DNA from: Deltaproteobacteria bacterium
Lineage (GTDB): Bacteria > Desulfobacterota > Binatia > HRBIN30 > JACQVA1
Length of the DNA stretch: 52,150 nt
Reading direction: 5' to 3'
Assembly (NCBI GenBank): GCA_016178705.1
Contig: JACOST010000023.1
Coordinates: 1-52,150, forward strand
Shown here: positions 49,635 through 52,150 of the stretch, piece by piece
Numbering within the stretch: position 1 is the first letter of the stretch
How the letters are laid out: each line of letters opens with the position of its first letter
Made by a program: the position numbers and the translations under genes
Notes under the pieces: model-generated
The model's input: the letters and a program-made list of their open reading frames with translations, nothing else
Told to the model about the DNA's origin: nothing
Database searches by the model: none

Positions 49635-51035
49635 ATGCCGGAGGCGGCGGTGCTTACGATCTCAGACGCCCTGGTGCGCTACGGCGAGACCGTCGCGGTT
49701 GACGGCGTCTCGCTCGCGATTGGCGCCGGCACGATCCACGCGCTGATCGGCGAGAACGGCGCGGGCAAGTCGACCCTGCTGCGGGCGATCGCCGGCGTGA
49801 CGCCGCTCGATCGCGGCACGATTGCGTCGCCGCGGCCGCTGCGCATCGAGTGGGTGCCGCAAGAGTTGGCGCTGGCACTCGATCTGACCGTTAGTGAGAC
49901 GATCTTCCTCGGTCGCGAGTTGCGGAACGCAACACGTCTGCTGCGTCGCACGGCGATGCAGCGCAAGGCGCGCGCGGCGCTTGCCCAGATCGGCTGCACT
50001 GCGTCGGCGACCACACGCGTCGGCGAGCTGAGTGCACCGGTGCGTAAGCAGGTGCAACTGGCGCGCGCCTTCGCAGTACCCGCCGACGTGTTGCTGCTCG
50101 ACGAGCCGACCGCCGTGCTCGGCCGCGCGGAATCCGATCTGCTGTTCGCTGCGATTCGTCGGGCGCGCGACGCCGGCACCGCGATCGTCTACGTGTCGCA
50201 TCAGATCGACGAGGTGTTGGCGATCTCCAACACCGTCACTGTCCTCCGCGATGGCCAGCATGTGTCGACCGATCCGGTCGCAGCCATCGACGCGGCGACG
50301 ATCGTGACGCGGATGGTGGGACGGCCACTGGCTGCGAGCGCGAAAAGGTCCCCTGTCCCAAAGGGAGCGGGTGTCGCACTGCGGGTGCGCGGATTGTTCG
50401 CCCCGCCGCTGCGCGACATCTCTTTCGTGGTCGCTGCGGGCGAGATCGTCGGGCTCGCCGGACTCGTCGGTGCCGGCCGCAGCGAACTGCTCGATTGCAT
50501 CGCCGGCGCCTCTCCGCGATCTGCTGGCGATGTTGAAGTCCGCGGCACAATGGCGCTGGTTCCGGAGGATCGTCTGCGCAACGGATTGATCCCGACGCTG
50601 TCGTTGCGCGAAAACATTTTTCTGCCCGCGCCCGCGCGTTGGCTGCGGGCGCGCCGCGAAGAGATGGAAACAGATCAGTGGATCGAGCGCCTGCGCGTTC
50701 GTACACGAGGCGCGCACGCGCTGCCGGCGGCGCTCTCGGGCGGCAATCAGCAGAAGGTGTTGTTGGCCCGCGCGCTGCGCCGCGCACCCGATGTGCTGAT
50801 GCTCGACGACCCCACCGCCGGAGTCGACGTCGGCGCGAAGGCCGACATTCACTCCATCATCCGTGCGCAAGCCGAAACGGGTGCTGCAGTCGTGATCGCG
50901 TCGAGTGAGCTGCTCGAGCTGCTGGCGTTGTGCGATCGCGTCATCGCGCTGCGCCAAGGTGCGCAAGTCGGCACCCTCGCCATCGGCGACGCGGATGAGC
51001 CGCGCCTCGCGGCGCTCATCACGGGGGCGGCGTGA
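49635..51035 (+). CDS. Sugar ABC transporter, double ATPase subunit (RbsA/MglA type)
   Basis: 466 residues, two nucleotide-binding domains in tandem. The first has Walker A GENGAGKST and Walker B VLLLDEPTAVLG, but a degenerate signature (LSAPVRKQVQLARA in place of LSxGxxQ). The second lacks the Walker A lysine-serine (GLVGAGRSEL), as is normal for this class, and keeps LSGGNQQKVLLARAL and VLMLDDPTAGVD. It powers import of a monosaccharide such as ribose, galactose or an amino sugar. The permease gene overlaps its stop (GTGA). At 466 residues it is slightly shorter than the usual 500. Confidence 0.92.
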   Translation: MPEAAVLTISDALVRYGETVAVDGVSLAIGAGTIHALIGENGAGKSTLLRAIAGVTPLDRGTIASPRPLRIEWVPQELALALDLTVSETIFLGRELRNATRLLRRTAMQRKARAALAQIGCTASATTRVGELSAPVRKQVQLARAFAVPADVLLLDEPTAVLGRAESDLLFAAIRRARDAGTAIVYVSHQIDEVLAISNTVTVLRDGQHVSTDPVAAIDAATIVTRMVGRPLAASAKRSPVPKGAGVALRVRGLFAPPLRDISFVVAAGEIVGLAGLVGAGRSELLDCIAGASPRSAGDVEVRGTMALVPEDRLRNGLIPTLSLRENIFLPAPARWLRARREEMETDQWIERLRVRTRGAHALPAALSGGNQQKVLLARALRRAPDVLMLDDPTAGVDVGAKADIHSIIRAQAETGAAVVIASSELLELLALCDRVIALRQGAQVGTLAIGDADEPRLAALITGAA

Positions 51036-51991
51036 GGCGTTGGCGGTTGGTCTCCGGCGCCAGTGCCGCGCTCATTCTCACGCTCGAGTTCGCGTTGTTC
51101 GCCGTCGTCTTAGCGCCGCACGACGGCCGCGCGAACACCTTCGCCAATCTCGGCAACATCAGCCTGATCCTGAAGTATTCCAGCATCTATGGCATCGGCG
51201 CGATCGGCGCGGCGCTGATCATCGGCAGCGGCGGCATCGATCTCGCCGCCGGATCGGTGATTGCGCTTGCCTCTGTGGTCACCGGACATTTGTTCGTCGT
51301 CGAAGGTTGGCCGTTGGTCGTGGCGATCGCCGCGGGGCTCCTCACCGGCACGCTGGTTGGCAGTGTCGCCGCCGCCTTGATCGTACGAGCGCAATTGCCG
51401 CCGTTCATCGCGACCCTCGGCACGATGGGCATGGCGCGCGGCGCCGGCTTCCTGGTCACCGAAGGACGGTTCTACGATTTGTCGGGGCGGCTGCCGGCCG
51501 AGTTCGCACCGCTCGCAATTCCGCTCGGGGCGTGGCCGGGCATGTTGATGTTCGTCGCCGCGATCGCGTTCCACATCGTGCTGCAATACACCGCGCTCGG
51601 CCGCCATCTGCTCGCCGTCGGCGGCAACGAGACCGCGGCGCGCTACGCCGGGGTGCGCGTGAATCGAGTCAAGACCTTCGTCTACGTTGCCGGCGGTACG
51701 CTCGCCGCACTCGCTGGGGTCGTGCTCGCGGTCGTGCAGGGCCAGGGCAAGGCCGATCTCGCGACTGGCTACGAGCTCGATATCATCGCCGCCGCGGTAA
51801 TCGGCGGCGCATCGTTGAGCGGCGGTCGCGCCTCGGTTGTCGGTGCTGTGCTCGGCTCGCTGATCTTCGGCGTCTTGCGCAACGCGTTGCCGCAGATCCC
51901 CGGCGGCACCTACGCCGACCGGCTGATCATCGGCGTCGCGGTGTTGGTGATCGCAGTGATGGATCGGGTGGCGGCGAAGCGCGGCGCTTGA
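51032..51991 (+). CDS. Sugar ABC transporter permease (RbsC type)
   Basis: 319 residues from the GTG at 51032. About nine to ten membrane helices with the family's blocks: NISLILKYSSIYGIGAIGAALIIGSGGIDLAAGSVIALASVV, PPFIATLGTMGMARGAGFLVTEGR, VGGNETAARYAGVRVNRVKTFVYVAGGTLAALAGV, and ELDIIAAAVIGGASLSGGRASVVGAVLGSL with the conserved EAA-like GG motif. It forms the channel with the preceding ATPase. No periplasmic sugar-binding protein gene follows; the next 140 bases carry no gene until 52134. Confidence 0.93.
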   Translation: MRRWRLVSGASAALILTLEFALFAVVLAPHDGRANTFANLGNISLILKYSSIYGIGAIGAALIIGSGGIDLAAGSVIALASVVTGHLFVVEGWPLVVAIAAGLLTGTLVGSVAAALIVRAQLPPFIATLGTMGMARGAGFLVTEGRFYDLSGRLPAEFAPLAIPLGAWPGMLMFVAAIAFHIVLQYTALGRHLLAVGGNETAARYAGVRVNRVKTFVYVAGGTLAALAGVVLAVVQGQGKADLATGYELDIIAAAVIGGASLSGGRASVVGAVLGSLIFGVLRNALPQIPGGTYADRLIIGVAVLVIAVMDRVAAKRGA

Positions 51992-52057
51992 AGAGAAGAG
52001 CGGAATCGGGCTTCACCGCAGAGTTACCATGTGTTCGGTTGGAGTGAGCTGAGAAAG

Positions 52058-52135
52058 ATGGGAGCCTCACCTTGTGCACGCGGGACACGCCAAACGTGGC
52101 CGCAAGATTGTTGCACCAAGAAGGGAGGCTCCCAT
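52058..52135. repeat. Inverted repeat enclosing the leader of the last gene
   Basis: ATGGGAGCCTC (52058-52068) and GAGGCTCCCAT (52125-52135) are exact complements 56 bases apart; the match extends imperfectly inward (TTGTGCA/TGCACCAAG). The right arm contains the ribosome-binding site and the first two bases of the start codon of the following frame. A hairpin here would block translation from read-through transcripts, as in the leaders of several transposase genes. Confidence 0.5.
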
Positions 52136-52150
52136 GACCAAGGTAGTGCA
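52134..52150 (+). CDS. Start of an unidentified gene, cut by the window edge
   Basis: ATG at 52134 follows GAAGGGAGG and opens with MTKVV before the sequence ends. Too short to identify. The inverted repeat around its start and the change of context after a sugar-transport operon raise the possibility of a transposase, but this is only inference. Confidence 0.35.

Overview
This window is a gene-dense, GC-rich stretch of a bacterial chromosome. No ribosomal or transfer RNA gene and no CRISPR array was recognised. The host is Gram-negative: it carries an LpxA-type lipid A acyltransferase, several lipoproteins and a type IV-pilin-like gene. The mix of DUF6502, PAC2, DUF2333, GldG/DUF4340, sigma-54 regulation and a phosphatidylcholine-synthase-like enzyme would suit a deltaproteobacterial-type lineage (for example Binatota-like genomes). 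That placement is inference from gene content. No gap between genes exceeds 300 bases.

Layout. 1-2480: the end of a surface protein, a zinc-ribbon protein, a DUF6502 protein and a PAC2 protein. 2636-7892: a beta-helix lipoprotein, then a LysR regulator divergent from a glutaryl-CoA dehydrogenase, a 101-residue protein and an MFS carrier coupled by 4-base overlaps, then a VOC protein. 7966-12133 (minus): a GldA/F/G-like ABC system with a DUF4340 protein and an FxLYD-like secreted protein. 12214-15257: an M48 lipoprotein protease and an Asp-box beta-propeller protein. 15265-17251 (minus): hydrolase, VOC protein and Pcs-like phosphatidyltransferase. 17481-24441: cspA with a long leader, lpxA, yacG, a subtilase, pabC-pabB, an HtrA-like protein that has lost its catalytic residues, and a secreted protein. 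24541-28775 (minus): a four-gene amino-sugar operon. 28887-34287: a CMD-family protein, an RNA methyltransferase, a pilin and pseudopilin-like pair, a PIN/RHH module, a VTT membrane protein and a GST.

34347-38204 (minus) looks like one envelope-stress operon: small membrane protein, histidine kinase, sigma-54 response regulator, PspA, small membrane protein. It is preceded by a well-formed -24/-12 promoter, which suggests autoregulation. 38367-42427 holds an SDR, a DHH phosphoesterase, HAD-coaE and two related small proteins of unknown function. One of these has a leader that can fold in two mutually exclusive ways around its ribosome-binding site. 42654-49546 holds an HU protein, a SpoIIIAA-like R3H ATPase with an unfamiliar zincin, small exported proteins, rhodanese-thiD-mgtE, and DUF2333 with a 32-residue coupled protein. 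49635-51991 encodes an RbsA/RbsC-type sugar importer without a neighbouring binding protein. The window ends at the leader and first codons of another gene behind an inverted repeat.

Recurrent themes are 4-base start/stop overlaps, two sigma-54-type promoters (psp operon and pilin), and a dispersed intergenic repeat with core CGAGTCACGA seen at five places.
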